Below are positions 18,042 to 27,133 of a stretch of 64,000 nucleotides of DNA, piece after piece (positions within the stretch are counted from its first letter, which is position 1; each line of letters begins with the position of its first letter). Origin of the DNA: Nesterenkonia alkaliphila. GTDB taxonomy: Bacteria; Actinomycetota; Actinomycetes; Actinomycetales; Micrococcaceae. The DNA lies in NCBI RefSeq assembly GCF_009758175.1, contig NZ_WRPM01000051.1:52030-116029 (forward strand). Direction: 5' to 3'. The notes under the pieces were generated by a model. The model searched no databases, was not told where the DNA came from, and saw only the letters and a list, made by a program, of their open reading frames with translations. Position numbers and translations under genes: made by a program.

Positions 18042-18611
18042 TCAGGGAGCTTCCGGCAGGCCTGCAGGCTCTGTATGTAGAAGATCGCGCACCAGCTTCA
18101 GTGCAGCCTCCACGCTGGCTTGACGGATGCTGGCCCGGTCACCGTCCAACTCCAGCAGCCGGTATCCGGCCAGGCCCTCCTCGGCGGGACATTCTGCGCA
18201 GTCCTCGGGGAGGCTGAGCCGATAACGGCCGACGACGCGGGCATCGGCTGAGATGCCCACATACACAGTCCCCACCGGCTTGCCTTGGTGGGGCTCCGGA
18301 CCGGCCACACCGGTGGTGGAGACCCCGATCCCGGCGTGACAGGCCGCTGCGGCGCCGGCGGCCATCTGGGCGGCGACCTCCCCATCCACCGCTCCCTTCT
18401 CCTCCAACAGGCCGGAGTCCACGCCGAGGGTCTCCTGCTTGACCTCGTTGCAGTAGGCGATGACTCCGCCCAGCAGAGCCACCGAGGCTCCGGGGACCTC
18501 AGCGATCCGCGCAGCCAGAGCTCCGGCGGTCAGTGATTCGGCAGTGGCCAGGCTGATTCCCCGGTGCCCCATCCGTTGGATGAGCTCGATATCGTCGCGG
18601 TTCGGGCTCAT
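18042..18611 (-). CDS. cinA: CinA C-terminal domain protein (NMN amidohydrolase type)
   Basis: The CinA C-terminal domain, PncC in E. coli, deamidates nicotinamide mononucleotide. Core motifs: ATAESLTAGALAARIAEVPGAS, GGVIAYCNEVKQETLGV, GVSTTGVAGPEPHQGKPVGTVYVG. The N-terminal MocF-like domain of full CinA is absent, normal for actinobacteria. The ATG at 18611 (MSPNRDD) overlaps the pgsA stop by 4 bp; a longer ORF upstream is only antisense-of-frame read-through into pgsA. 189 residues. Confidence 0.92.
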   Translation of the reverse strand: MSPNRDDIELIQRMGHRGISLATAESLTAGALAARIAEVPGASVALLGGVIAYCNEVKQETLGVDSGLLEEKGAVDGEVAAQMAAGAAAACHAGIGVSTTGVAGPEPHQGKPVGTVYVGISADARVVGRYRLSLPEDCAECPAEEGLAGYRLLELDGDRASIRQASVEAALKLVRDLLHTEPAGLPEAP

Positions 18612-19225
18612 ATGTTCCCCCTGGCGACTCGGCGGATGTGCACGGCCTGGATGATGTAGTCGATGCCGGTGACCACGGTGATCACCATCGCGGCGAGCAT
18701 CACCCACAGCGCCGCGGTGGCCAGCCAGCTGGCGAAGGCCGCCAGCGGCAGCAGCATCAGGAACAGGCCGGCGGCCTGCAGGGCAGTCTTCCATTTGCCG
18801 CCGCGGGAGGCGGGCATCACCTGGGTGCGGATCATCCACATCCGCAGCGCAGTGATGCCGAGCTCACGGACCAGGATCACGATGGTCACCCACCACCAGA
18901 GCTCGCCCAGCAGGGAGAGCATGATCAGTGCGGCACCTACCAGCAGCTTATCGGCGATCGGATCAGCGATCTTGCCGAAATCTGTGACCAGGTTCCGGGC
19001 GCGGGCCAGATCGCCGTCAATCTTGTCGGTGATCATCGCGGCGGTGAACACCGCGGCCGCGGCCCAGCGCCAGCCACCATTCTGGGCCTCCCAGGGGGCC
19101 AGGCCGGAGCCGGTGGCCTCGGCGTCCATGAGCAGGAACACCACCATGATCGGCACCAGGGCAATGCGCAGCATCGTGAGCACATTCGCGATGTTGAGCA
19201 GCGGTGCCTGCGGGTTCACATTCAT
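18608..19225 (-). CDS. pgsA: CDP-diacylglycerol-glycerol-3-phosphate 3-phosphatidyltransferase
   Basis: Makes phosphatidylglycerol phosphate, the committed step to phosphatidylglycerol and cardiolipin. The CDP-alcohol phosphotransferase signature D-x2-D-G-x2-A-R-x8-G-x3-D-x3-D is complete (DKIDGDLARARNLVTDFGK then ADPIADK). Four to six membrane helices. 205 residues. A TAGAGT hexamer ends 9 nt before the ATG. Coupled to cinA by a 4-bp overlap. Confidence 0.94.
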   Translation of the reverse strand: MNVNPQAPLLNIANVLTMLRIALVPIMVVFLLMDAEATGSGLAPWEAQNGGWRWAAAAVFTAAMITDKIDGDLARARNLVTDFGKIADPIADKLLVGAALIMLSLLGELWWWVTIVILVRELGITALRMWMIRTQVMPASRGGKWKTALQAAGLFLMLLPLAAFASWLATAALWVMLAAMVITVVTGIDYIIQAVHIRRVARGNI

Positions 19226-19290
19226 CAGGGTCTGACTCTACCTAATTCCGGTTATCAGGGGGTTATCCCGCAGGAGTAGGTCAGGGCAGC

Positions 19291-22200
19291 TCAGCGCCGG
19301 CCGGTCAGGGCCCAGGCGTCCTCCGAGTCGGTGGGGTTCTCCGCGCCGTCGTTGTAGTCCATGACCTCGGTGAGGTCGCGGGTGCGTTCGGCCATATCCC
19401 GGGCGATGAGGTCCGCGGCCCAGTCGTTCTCCGCAGCATCAGATGACGGCGGCTCCTGCTCGCCGGCTGCAGCAGCCGGTACCGCCTCAGTCTGCTCCGT
19501 CACGGGCACGGACTCCGCCGTCTCCACCTCAGCCGCTGCGTCGAAGGGCTGTGGGGCGTCGTCGTCGTCTCCCTCTCCCTTGATCGCTGCCAGGACTTCG
19601 CCCAGCTCCTCGGGGGCAACCAGCACATCGCGGGCCTTGGAGCCCTCGGAGGGTCCCACCACCCCGCGGGACTCCATGAGGTCCATGATCCGCCCGGCCT
19701 TGGCGAAGCCCATCTTCAGTTTGCGCTGCAGCATGGAGGTGGAACCGAACTGGGTGGTGACCACCAGTTCGGTGGCCGCCAGCAGCAGGTCCAGGTCCTC
19801 GCCGATGTCCTCGTCGATCTCACGCTTCTTGGGCTCCATGGCCTTGACCGCATCCTCGCGGTACTGGGCCTTCAGCTGTGACTTCACATGGGCCACCACG
19901 GCCTCGACCTCGGACTCGTTGACCCAGGCGCCCTGCACGCGCATCGGCTTGGACTGGCCCATCGGCAGGAACAGGGCATCGCCCTGGCCCAGCAGCTTCT
20001 CCGCGCCCACCGAGTCCAGCACCACGCGCGAATCGGTGGCGGAGCTGGTGGCAAAAGCCATCCGGGAGGGCACATTGGCCTTGATCAGCCCGGTGACCAC
20101 GTTGACCGAGGGCCGCTGAGTGGCCAGCACCAGGTGGATGCCGGCGGCCCGGGCCAGCTGGGTGATCCGCACGATGGAATCCTCCACATCCCGGGGGGCC
20201 ACCATCATCAGATCGGCCAGCTCGTCGACGATCACCAGCAGGTAGGGGTAGGGGCGCAGCACCCGCTTGGAGTCCGGGGGCAGGGTGATCTTCCCGGCCC
20301 GGACCGCGGCGTTGAACTCGTCGATCTTCTTGTACCCGAAGTGCGCGAGGTCGTCGTAGCGGTTGTCCATCTCCTTGCAGACCCACTCCAGGGCCTCTGC
20401 GGCCTTCTTGGGGTCGGTGATGATGGGGGTGACCAGGTGCGGGATACCCTCGAAGGCGGTCAGCTCCACCCGTTTGGGGTCCACCATGACCATCCGGACC
20501 TCGTCCGGGGTGGCGCGCATCAGCACCGAGGTGATCATCGAGTTGATGAACGCGGACTTACCGGCCCCGGTGGCACCGGCCACCAACAGGTGCGGCATCT
20601 TGGCGAGATTGGCCACCACGAACCCGCCCTCGACGTCCTTGCCCACGCCCATCACCATGGGGTGTTCGAGCCTGCGGGCGGCGTTGGAGCGCAGCACATC
20701 GCCCAGGGCCACGGCCTCCTTGTCCCGGTTGGGGATCTCGATGCCGATGGCGGATTTGCCCGGGATGGGGCTGAGGATGCGCACCTCATTGGAGGCCACC
20801 GCATAGGCGATGTTCTTCTCCAGAGTGGTGACCTTCTCCACCTTGGTGCCAGGGGCCAGCTCGATCTCGTAGCGGGTCACTGTGGGGCCGCGGCTGAAGC
20901 CGGTGACCTCGGCGTCCACCTTGAACTGCTGGAAGGTGGCGTCCAGGGCGGCCACGATCTCTGCATTGGCCTCCGTGTTGTGCTTGGGGGCCGGGCCGGC
21001 CGGCAGCAGGGACTGCTCGGGCAGGGTGTAGGTAACGTCCCCGGAGAGTTCCAGCTGCTCGCTGCGCACCGGCAGGTCAGTGGCCGGTGCCGGGGCCTCC
21101 GGCGTGGCCGTGGGCTTAGGGGAGGACTTTGCCGAGGCCGCTGTGGACCCGCCTTGGCTGCCGGAGTCGGTGATGCCTGCCGCGCGCTTGGCTGCGGCCA
21201 CCTCCTGCTCGTGCTTGGTGGGCCGCTTCTGCCCGGGCTTGAGCTTGGGCGCCTCATCCGCGCTGGGCTCCACATGGACCGAGGAGTCGTAGGCACCCTC
21301 GGCGGCACCAAAGACCTCGGTGGGGGCGGTGGCCGCCGGATCCTGACTGTGGCGCCCCCCGGCGGCGTCGTCCTCTGCTGTCTGGTGCTCCGCGGAATCC
21401 TGCTCTGCAGCATCCTGCTCTGCGCTGTTCCCCGTCAGTTTGGCAAAGAAGCTGGGCCGCTCGGACTTGGCGGCGGACTTCTTGGCCCGGCCAGCTTTTC
21501 CAGTGCGTGGGCGCGGGGGCTTGTCCGCGGCGTCGTAGTACTCAGCATCGGCCTGCTGGGCGGCACCACCGGAGGGCACTGCGCCGTGGGCGGGGCGCTC
21601 ACCGGGTTCGCCGATGATGTAGTTGCGCGCCACGGCCAGGCGGGCGGGGATGCGGCGGACCGGGGTGTCGGTGAGCACCAGCAGGCCCAGTGCCAGCACC
21701 ATACAGAGCAGCACCCAGACCGGGTAGCTGGTGATCAGCGAGGCGATCGGAACCACCACCAGATAGCCCAGGATGCCCCCGGAGTCGATCATGTGGTGGA
21801 AGCCGCCGTCCTCGGTCTGGGCGAAGATCTCGTTGATGGTCGGGGCACCGGCCGAGAGGTGGGCCAGGCCGGCGGAGGCGGCGAGCACAATGGACAGCCC
21901 GATCGCCACCCGACCGTTGGCCTCATGCTGCTGAGGCGTGCGGAAATAGCGCATGGCGGTGATCAGCAGCGCCAGCGGCAGCAGCACGGAGGCCCAGCCG
22001 AAGGTACCGGCGGTGACCCGGTGCACCACATCGGAGACCCAGTGGTCCCAGTGGTGGGCACCCCACCAGTCGACCACTGCGGTCAGGGCCGCGAGCAGGA
22101 AGAACACCAGCCCGGCACCGTCGCGGCGGTCATCGGGGTGGATCTTCACCTGCCGGCCGATACTGCGCACCGCCCCACCCACCGGGGTGGCCAGGGCGAG

Positions 22201-22341
22201 CCAGATCCCGCGGGCAGCGGTGAAGGCCAGATTGCCACGCTCCTGCTGGGGAGGGTTCTTCTTCGACGTCGCTGCGCGGGGTTTGGCGGATGAACTCTTC
22301 TTCTGTCCGGCCGACCGCGAGGGGGAAGTACGTGTCGCCAT
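19291..22341 (-). CDS. ftsK: DNA translocase FtsK/SpoIIIE
   Basis: Septal motor that pumps chromosome ends through the closing septum. 1016 residues: basic N-terminal tail, four membrane segments between about 60 and 240, a long Ala/Glu/Asp-rich linker to about 450, then alpha/beta motor domains (Walker A VAGATGAGKSAF near 585, DELADLMMVAPRDVEDSI Walker B) and a gamma winged helix (VVTTQFGSTSMLQRKLKMGFAKAGRIMDLMESRGVV) that reads KOPS sites. An acidic C-terminal tail follows. TAAGTT ends 6 nt before ATG 22341. Between rnj and pgsA, the standard actinobacterial order. Confidence 0.97.
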   Translation of the reverse strand: MATRTSPSRSAGQKKSSSAKPRAATSKKNPPQQERGNLAFTAARGIWLALATPVGGAVRSIGRQVKIHPDDRRDGAGLVFFLLAALTAVVDWWGAHHWDHWVSDVVHRVTAGTFGWASVLLPLALLITAMRYFRTPQQHEANGRVAIGLSIVLAASAGLAHLSAGAPTINEIFAQTEDGGFHHMIDSGGILGYLVVVPIASLITSYPVWVLLCMVLALGLLVLTDTPVRRIPARLAVARNYIIGEPGERPAHGAVPSGGAAQQADAEYYDAADKPPRPRTGKAGRAKKSAAKSERPSFFAKLTGNSAEQDAAEQDSAEHQTAEDDAAGGRHSQDPAATAPTEVFGAAEGAYDSSVHVEPSADEAPKLKPGQKRPTKHEQEVAAAKRAAGITDSGSQGGSTAASAKSSPKPTATPEAPAPATDLPVRSEQLELSGDVTYTLPEQSLLPAGPAPKHNTEANAEIVAALDATFQQFKVDAEVTGFSRGPTVTRYEIELAPGTKVEKVTTLEKNIAYAVASNEVRILSPIPGKSAIGIEIPNRDKEAVALGDVLRSNAARRLEHPMVMGVGKDVEGGFVVANLAKMPHLLVAGATGAGKSAFINSMITSVLMRATPDEVRMVMVDPKRVELTAFEGIPHLVTPIITDPKKAAEALEWVCKEMDNRYDDLAHFGYKKIDEFNAAVRAGKITLPPDSKRVLRPYPYLLVIVDELADLMMVAPRDVEDSIVRITQLARAAGIHLVLATQRPSVNVVTGLIKANVPSRMAFATSSATDSRVVLDSVGAEKLLGQGDALFLPMGQSKPMRVQGAWVNESEVEAVVAHVKSQLKAQYREDAVKAMEPKKREIDEDIGEDLDLLLAATELVVTTQFGSTSMLQRKLKMGFAKAGRIMDLMESRGVVGPSEGSKARDVLVAPEELGEVLAAIKGEGDDDDAPQPFDAAAEVETAESVPVTEQTEAVPAAAAGEQEPPSSDAAENDWAADLIARDMAERTRDLTEVMDYNDGAENPTDSEDAWALTGRR

Positions 22342-22347
22342 ACCCCC

Positions 22348-22353
22348 AACTTA
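22348..22353 (-). promoter_or_regulatory. -10 hexamer of ftsK (leaderless type)
   Basis: TAAGTT on the minus strand, 6 nt before ATG 22341. Confidence 0.45.
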
Positions 22354-22411
22354 GCCGGTGGGCCCGGCGTGTCGCCGCATATACGCGCCTGGGTCTCCTA
22401 GGCCGGGAGGA

Positions 22412-24094
22412 TCAGGTCTCCACCACTACCGGCACGATCATCGGCTTGCGGCGCAGTTTGCGGCTGACCCAGGAGCCGATGGTGCGGCGCACGATCTGCT
22501 GAAGCTGGTGGGTGGTGTGTTCCTTATTGTCCTGGATGGCCTCGGTGAGCGCCTTGGCGATCTTGGGCTTGATGTTCTTGAACACCTCGTCCTCCTCAGC
22601 CACACCGCGGGCGTGGATATCTGGCCCAGAGATGATGGTGCCGGTCTGCCGGTTCACCACGGTGACCACCGAGATGAAGCCCTCCTCGCCCAGGGTGCGC
22701 CGGTCCTTCAGCTCGGAGTCGGTGATCTCACCCACAGAGGAGCCGTCCACATACACATAGCCGGCCTCCACCTGGCCCACCTTCCGGGCTTTGCCCTCGC
22801 GCAGATCCACCACGGAGCCGTCCTCGCAGAGCAGCACCTGCTCCGGATCCACCCCGGTGGCCTCGGCGAGCTTGCCGTTGGCGATCAGGTGCCGGTGCTC
22901 ACCGTGGACCGGCATCGCGTTGCGCGGCTTGAGGATGTTGTAGGTGTACATCAGCTCCCCGGCGGAGGCGTGGCCGGAGACGTGGACCTTGGCGTTGTCC
23001 TTGTGCACCACATCGGCACCGAGCTTCATCAGCCCGTTGATCACCCGGTAGACCCCGGTCTCATTGCCGGGAATCAACGACGACGCCAGGATCACGGTAT
23101 CGCCTTCGCCCACCTGGATCTGGTGGTCACCATTGGCCATCCGGGACAGTGCGGCCATCGGCTCGCCCTGGGAGCCGGTGGACATCAGCACCACCTTGTG
23201 ATCGGGCAGCGAATCGACCTTCTTGAGGTCGATCAGAATGCCCTCGGGGATCTCCAGATAGCCCAGCTGCTTGGCGATGGACATATTGCGCACCATGGAC
23301 CGGCCTACGAATGCCACTTTCCGCCCGTGCGCGGCGGCGGCGTGCAATACCTGCTGGACCCGGTGGATATGGCTGGCGAAGCTGGCCACGATCACCCGGC
23401 GCTGGGCCTTAGAGATCACCTGGTCGATAGTGGGACCGATCTCCTTCTCCGGGGTGGTGAACCCGGGAATATGGGCGTTGGTGGAGTCGGAGAGGTAGAT
23501 GTCCACGCCCTCCTCGCCGAGCTTGGCGAAGTGGCGCAGATCGGTGATCCGCCCGTCCAGGGGCAGCTGGTCCATCTTGAAGTCCCCGGTGTGCAGGACG
23601 GTGCCGGCCTCAGTGCGGATGAATACGGCCAGCGCGTCCGGGATGGAATGGTTGACGGCCACGAACTCGCATTCGAACTGGCCCAGCTGTTCCACATCAC
23701 CCTCGCGCACGGTGAGTGTATAGGCGTTGAGCCGGTGCTCGGCCAGCTTGGCCTCCACCAGGGCCAGGGTCAGCTTGGACCCGATGATCGGAATGTCCTC
23801 CTTCTGCCGCAGCAGATAGGGCACTGCGCCGATGTGGTCCTCATGGCCGTGGGTGAGCACTAGGCCCACCACGTCGTCGAGCCGGTCCTCGATGTAGCTG
23901 AAGTCCGGCAGGATCAGGTCCACCCCGGGCTGCTCCTCCTCGGGGAAGAGCACCCCGCAGTCCACAATGAGCAGCTTGCCGTTGAGCTCGAAGACGGTCA
24001 TGTTCCGCCCGATCTCACCGAGCCCGCCCAGCGGCACGATTCGTAGGGTGCCGTTGGCGAGTTTGGGGGGTGTCTGCAGTTTTTCTGGTGTCAC
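22412..24094 (-). CDS. rnj: Ribonuclease J
   Basis: Metallo-beta-lactamase/beta-CASP nuclease with endo- and 5'-exonuclease activity on RNA. 560 residues. Zinc site HGHEDH at 82-87 in LTHGHEDHIGAVPYL; the beta-CASP region includes SDSTNAH and STGSQGEPMAALSRMA; a C-terminal dimer domain closes the protein. Starts with GTG after an AAGGAAC ribosome site, 18 bp behind dapA, with which it is usually co-transcribed. Confidence 0.95.
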   Translation of the reverse strand: MTPEKLQTPPKLANGTLRIVPLGGLGEIGRNMTVFELNGKLLIVDCGVLFPEEEQPGVDLILPDFSYIEDRLDDVVGLVLTHGHEDHIGAVPYLLRQKEDIPIIGSKLTLALVEAKLAEHRLNAYTLTVREGDVEQLGQFECEFVAVNHSIPDALAVFIRTEAGTVLHTGDFKMDQLPLDGRITDLRHFAKLGEEGVDIYLSDSTNAHIPGFTTPEKEIGPTIDQVISKAQRRVIVASFASHIHRVQQVLHAAAAHGRKVAFVGRSMVRNMSIAKQLGYLEIPEGILIDLKKVDSLPDHKVVLMSTGSQGEPMAALSRMANGDHQIQVGEGDTVILASSLIPGNETGVYRVINGLMKLGADVVHKDNAKVHVSGHASAGELMYTYNILKPRNAMPVHGEHRHLIANGKLAEATGVDPEQVLLCEDGSVVDLREGKARKVGQVEAGYVYVDGSSVGEITDSELKDRRTLGEEGFISVVTVVNRQTGTIISGPDIHARGVAEEDEVFKNIKPKIAKALTEAIQDNKEHTTHQLQQIVRRTIGSWVSRKLRRKPMIVPVVVET

Positions 24095-24112
24095 GCTGTG
24101 ACGGGTTCCTTT

Positions 24113-25111
24113 CTAGAGCTTCCAGCCTGCTTCACGCAGGTCGGCGAGGACGAGCTCCTGCTCGGCCTCATTTGCCTGCACCAGTGGCAGGCGGACGTCT
24201 GTGTTGATGGGGAATCCCATCCAGTTCAGCACCAGCTTGGAGCTGACGGCACCCTGGACCCGGGTCATCAGGGCGCGGATCACCGGGCCCAGCTCGCCGT
24301 GGGCGATGCGGGCTTCGCGCAGATCGTAGTTGAGCACTGCATCGATCATGCGGCGGAAGGTGGGGGCTGCCACATGGGCGGTCACCGAGACCACGCCGGC
24401 CGCTCCCATGGCCATCCAGGCCAGCACGTTCTGGTCATCTCCGGAGTAGATCTCCAGATCGGTCTTGGTCAGCACCTCGGTGGTGGCGGTGATGTCGTTC
24501 TTAGCGTCCTTCAGGCTCATGATCCGGGGGTGCTCGGCCAGCCTGAGGATGGTCTCAGTGGCGATCGGGATGCCGGTGCGCCCGGGGATGTCGTAGATCA
24601 TCAGCGGCAGGTCTGCGGCATCGGCCACGGCCCGGTAGTGGGCCAGCACGCCGTCCTGGGAGGGTTTGTTGTAGTAGGGGGTGACCACCAGCTGACCGTC
24701 GGCTCCGGCGCGCTCAGCCTTGGCGGCCATCTCCAGGTCATGGCTGGTGTGGTTGGTGGACGTGCCGGCGATGATCCGGGCCCTGTCCCCCACGGCGGAT
24801 TTCGCCGCACGGACCAGATCCGCCTTCTCGTAGTCCTCCAGGGTGGAGGTCTCACCGGTGGTGCCGGAGACCACCAGGGCGTCATTGCCCTCGTCCACCA
24901 GCTTGGCGGCCAGCGCCTCGAAAGCCTTGAAATCTACCCGGTCATCCTTGGTGAAAGGCGTGACCATCGCGGTGATCAGGTGTCCGAAGTGGGGATCGGT
25001 CTGGTCGGGGTGCTTGACCTGCCCCTTGGCCAGGTAGGGGTCGAACTCGTGCCCGGTGGAGGTGACGTCTGCCGCGGCATGATGGGTGGCGGCATTCGGA
25101 TCGGTGGTCAT
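24113..25111 (-). CDS. dapA: 4-hydroxy-tetrahydrodipicolinate synthase
   Basis: Condenses pyruvate and aspartate semialdehyde, the first committed step to lysine and diaminopimelate. 332 residues, (beta/alpha)8 barrel. Signatures: GTTGETSTL, YYNKPSQDG with the catalytic Tyr, IPGRTG, and the Schiff-base Lys at about 201 in IMSLKDAKND. The first 40 residues are a longer-than-usual lead before GHLITAMVTPF. It begins 6 nt after TAGGCT, which overlaps the promoter of the divergent gene at 25129. Confidence 0.96.
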   Translation of the reverse strand: MTTDPNAATHHAAADVTSTGHEFDPYLAKGQVKHPDQTDPHFGHLITAMVTPFTKDDRVDFKAFEALAAKLVDEGNDALVVSGTTGETSTLEDYEKADLVRAAKSAVGDRARIIAGTSTNHTSHDLEMAAKAERAGADGQLVVTPYYNKPSQDGVLAHYRAVADAADLPLMIYDIPGRTGIPIATETILRLAEHPRIMSLKDAKNDITATTEVLTKTDLEIYSGDDQNVLAWMAMGAAGVVSVTAHVAAPTFRRMIDAVLNYDLREARIAHGELGPVIRALMTRVQGAVSSKLVLNWMGFPINTDVRLPLVQANEAEQELVLADLREAGWKL

Positions 25112-25116
25112 GGGAG

Positions 25117-25123
25117 TAGCCTA
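25117..25123. promoter_or_regulatory. Palindromic shared -10 of dapA and the divergent membrane gene
   Basis: The 7-bp word TAGCCTA gives TAGCCT on the plus strand, ending 6 nt before GTG 25129, and TAGGCT on the minus strand, ending 6 nt before the dapA ATG at 25111. Two leaderless genes would thus start from overlapping -10 elements. Confidence 0.5.
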
Positions 25124-25128
25124 CCTGT

Positions 25129-26280
25129 GTGAGCAGACTCTGGGGCGTTGATGCTGCGCGCGGGATCGCCCTGCTGGGCATGATGACCGTGCATGTGCTG
25201 CCCACCTCCGATCCGGCCACTGGCGAGGCCACCTGGGCGGGGATGCTCTTCGCCGGACGGTCCGCAGCCCTGTTCGCAGTCCTGGCCGGAGTGGGCCTGG
25301 CGCTGATGGTGGGCTCCGGTGGAAGAACTGGCTGGTATCGCAGGGTGATCTCGGTCCGGGCGGTGTTGATTATTCTGATCGGCTTGGGCTGCGCGATGCT
25401 GGGAGCCGGGGTGGCGATCATTCTGGTCCACTACGGGCTGATGTTCCTCCTTGCGCTGCCGTTCCTGCGCCTAGGTGCCCGGGCCCTGATGCTGGTGGCT
25501 GCAGGCTGGCTGGCGGCCGCCCCGCCGCTGTACTGGTGGTTGCAGAATCAGCTGCGGCCCTCCCCGGTGGAGCCGCCGGATCGGCTCTGGCACTCCCCCG
25601 GGTTCGCCGATCTGACCCAGCCCGGCCTGCTCGGGCTGGACCTGGTGGTGACCGGTTACTACCCGCTGCTGCTGTGGCCGGCCTATCTGTTCGTCGGGAT
25701 GGCGGTGGGCCGGCTGGACCTGCGCAGCACCACCACCCAGCTGCTGCTGGTGCTCTTCGGCACAGCAGGTGCCGCAATCACCTATGCAGTGGGCTCGCTG
25801 GTGCAGGCGCACTCCGGGCTCACTGAGCGCCTCCTGCCCTACGCAGGCGACCCCACGGCCCTGGCAGGCTCATTGGAGACCGGGGACCATTTCCTGCCGC
25901 TGATCAGTGATCCGCTGTGGTTCCTGATCCCGATGCCGCACCAGGGCACCACAATGGACCTGCTGCACACCGCCAGCTGCGCAGTGGCGGTGCTGGGCCT
26001 CTGTCTGATCCTGAGCCGCTGGGCCGGCCTGGCCCTGGCACCGCTGGCCGGGGCCGGGGCCATGCCGCTGAGCCTCTATGTGGGCCATCTGCTGGTGCTG
26101 GGCCCGTTGTGGCGGATGCCGGGAGCGCCGTTCGCCCAGACCCAAGAACACACTATGATCCTGCTTTTGGTGGCAGGCGCCCTGGTGGCCGGGGCAGTGA
26201 AGATCAGGCTGCGGCGTCGTGGTCCTCTGGAGGCCTTCACGCACTTCTGCAGCACCAGCCTGGCCGGTGAACGTAGGTAG
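25129..26280 (+). CDS. Polytopic membrane protein, HGSNAT/DUF1624-like
   Basis: 383 residues with 9-11 predicted membrane helices. The N-terminus RLWGVDAARGIALLGMMTVHVLP fits the acyltransferase-like HGSNAT/DUF1624/DUF418 group, whose members move acyl groups across membranes or onto sugars; the substrate here is unknown. GTG start set by the plus-strand TAGCCT. The last codons hold the -10 of dapB, so the two are adjacent but independently promoted. Confidence 0.75.
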   Translation: MSRLWGVDAARGIALLGMMTVHVLPTSDPATGEATWAGMLFAGRSAALFAVLAGVGLALMVGSGGRTGWYRRVISVRAVLIILIGLGCAMLGAGVAIILVHYGLMFLLALPFLRLGARALMLVAAGWLAAAPPLYWWLQNQLRPSPVEPPDRLWHSPGFADLTQPGLLGLDLVVTGYYPLLLWPAYLFVGMAVGRLDLRSTTTQLLLVLFGTAGAAITYAVGSLVQAHSGLTERLLPYAGDPTALAGSLETGDHFLPLISDPLWFLIPMPHQGTTMDLLHTASCAVAVLGLCLILSRWAGLALAPLAGAGAMPLSLYVGHLLVLGPLWRMPGAPFAQTQEHTMILLLVAGALVAGAVKIRLRRRGPLEAFTHFCSTSLAGERR

Positions 26281-26283
26281 GCT
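26278..26283 (+). promoter_or_regulatory. -10 hexamer of dapB (leaderless type)
   Basis: TAGGCT ends 7 nt before ATG 26291. Its TAG is also the stop codon of the upstream membrane gene. Confidence 0.45.
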
Positions 26284-26290
26284 TGGGAGC

Positions 26291-27133
26291 ATGTCAGAAC
26301 AGATCAGAGTAGCGGTGCTGGGCGCCGGCGGACGGATGGGCTCGGAGGCGGTCCGCGCGGTGCAGGCGGCACCGGATATGCAGCTGGTGGCGCAGCTGGG
26401 CCGCCATGATCCCCTGGAGCAGATCATCGAGGCCGGTGCCACCCACCTGGTAGACCTCACAGTGCCCGATGTCACCGAGGCCAATGTGCGCTTCGGCCTG
26501 GCGAACGGCATCCACGCAGTGGTGGGCACCTCGGGCTGGGATGAGCAGCGGCGCTCGCAGCTGGCCGCCCTGATCGAGCAGAGTTCACCCGGGGTGGTGA
26601 TCGCGCCGAACTTCGCCCTGGGCTCAGTGCTGGCCTCGGCCTTCGCCGCCATCGCCGCCCCGTACTTTGAGTCTGCGGAGATCATTGAGCTGCACCATCC
26701 CACCAAAGTGGACGCCCCCTCCGGCACCGCAGTGCGCACTGCCGAGCTGGTGGGCCAGGCCCGGCGAGCAGCTGGGCTGGGCCCCTCCCCAGATGCCACG
26801 CAGTCCCAGCTTGAGGGGGCCCGCGGCGCCCAGGTGGCGGGAGTCAATGTGCACAGTGTGCGGCTGCGCGGGCTCACCGCCCACCAGGAGACGCTCTTCG
26901 GCAATCCCAGTGAGCAGCTGACCCTGCGCCATGACTCCTTCGACCGGGCCGGCTTCATGCCCGGGGTACTGCTGGCGCTGCGCGAGGTCGCCTCCCGGCC
27001 CGGCCAGCTGATCTACGGGCTGGACCGGCTGCTGCGCCTGGACCGGCTGCTGCAGGTGGCCACCCTGCTGCAGCGCTCCGAGCCGGCTGAGCTGACTGCC
27101 CTGGATGAGCTGCTGGGGCCGGCGGGGGCATGA
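26291..27133 (+). CDS. dapB: 4-hydroxy-tetrahydrodipicolinate reductase
   Basis: NAD(P)H-dependent second enzyme of the diaminopimelate path. Dinucleotide site VLGAGGRMG at about 9-17; substrate and catalytic motif ELHHPTKVDAPSGTA at about 133-147; the reading GVNVHSVRLRGLTAHQETLFG is typical. It has 280 residues, about 30 more than usual: after the normal end (RPGQLIYGLDRLL) it continues with a Leu/Arg-rich helix to DELLGPAGA. An earlier in-frame start inside the previous gene is rejected. The stop overlaps the next ATG by 4 bp. Confidence 0.95.
   Translation: MSEQIRVAVLGAGGRMGSEAVRAVQAAPDMQLVAQLGRHDPLEQIIEAGATHLVDLTVPDVTEANVRFGLANGIHAVVGTSGWDEQRRSQLAALIEQSSPGVVIAPNFALGSVLASAFAAIAAPYFESAEIIELHHPTKVDAPSGTAVRTAELVGQARRAAGLGPSPDATQSQLEGARGAQVAGVNVHSVRLRGLTAHQETLFGNPSEQLTLRHDSFDRAGFMPGVLLALREVASRPGQLIYGLDRLLRLDRLLQVATLLQRSEPAELTALDELLGPAGA

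Noticed and set aside
18612..18839. Longer CinA start inside pgsA
   Set aside because: Would be out of frame with pgsA over 230 bp and Arg/Pro-rich; ATG 18611 with ATGA overlap fits the family start.
19888..22293. 801-residue ORF on the plus strand opposite ftsK
   Set aside because: His/Gly-rich composition, no motif, fully antisense to a clear ftsK; an artefact of high GC.
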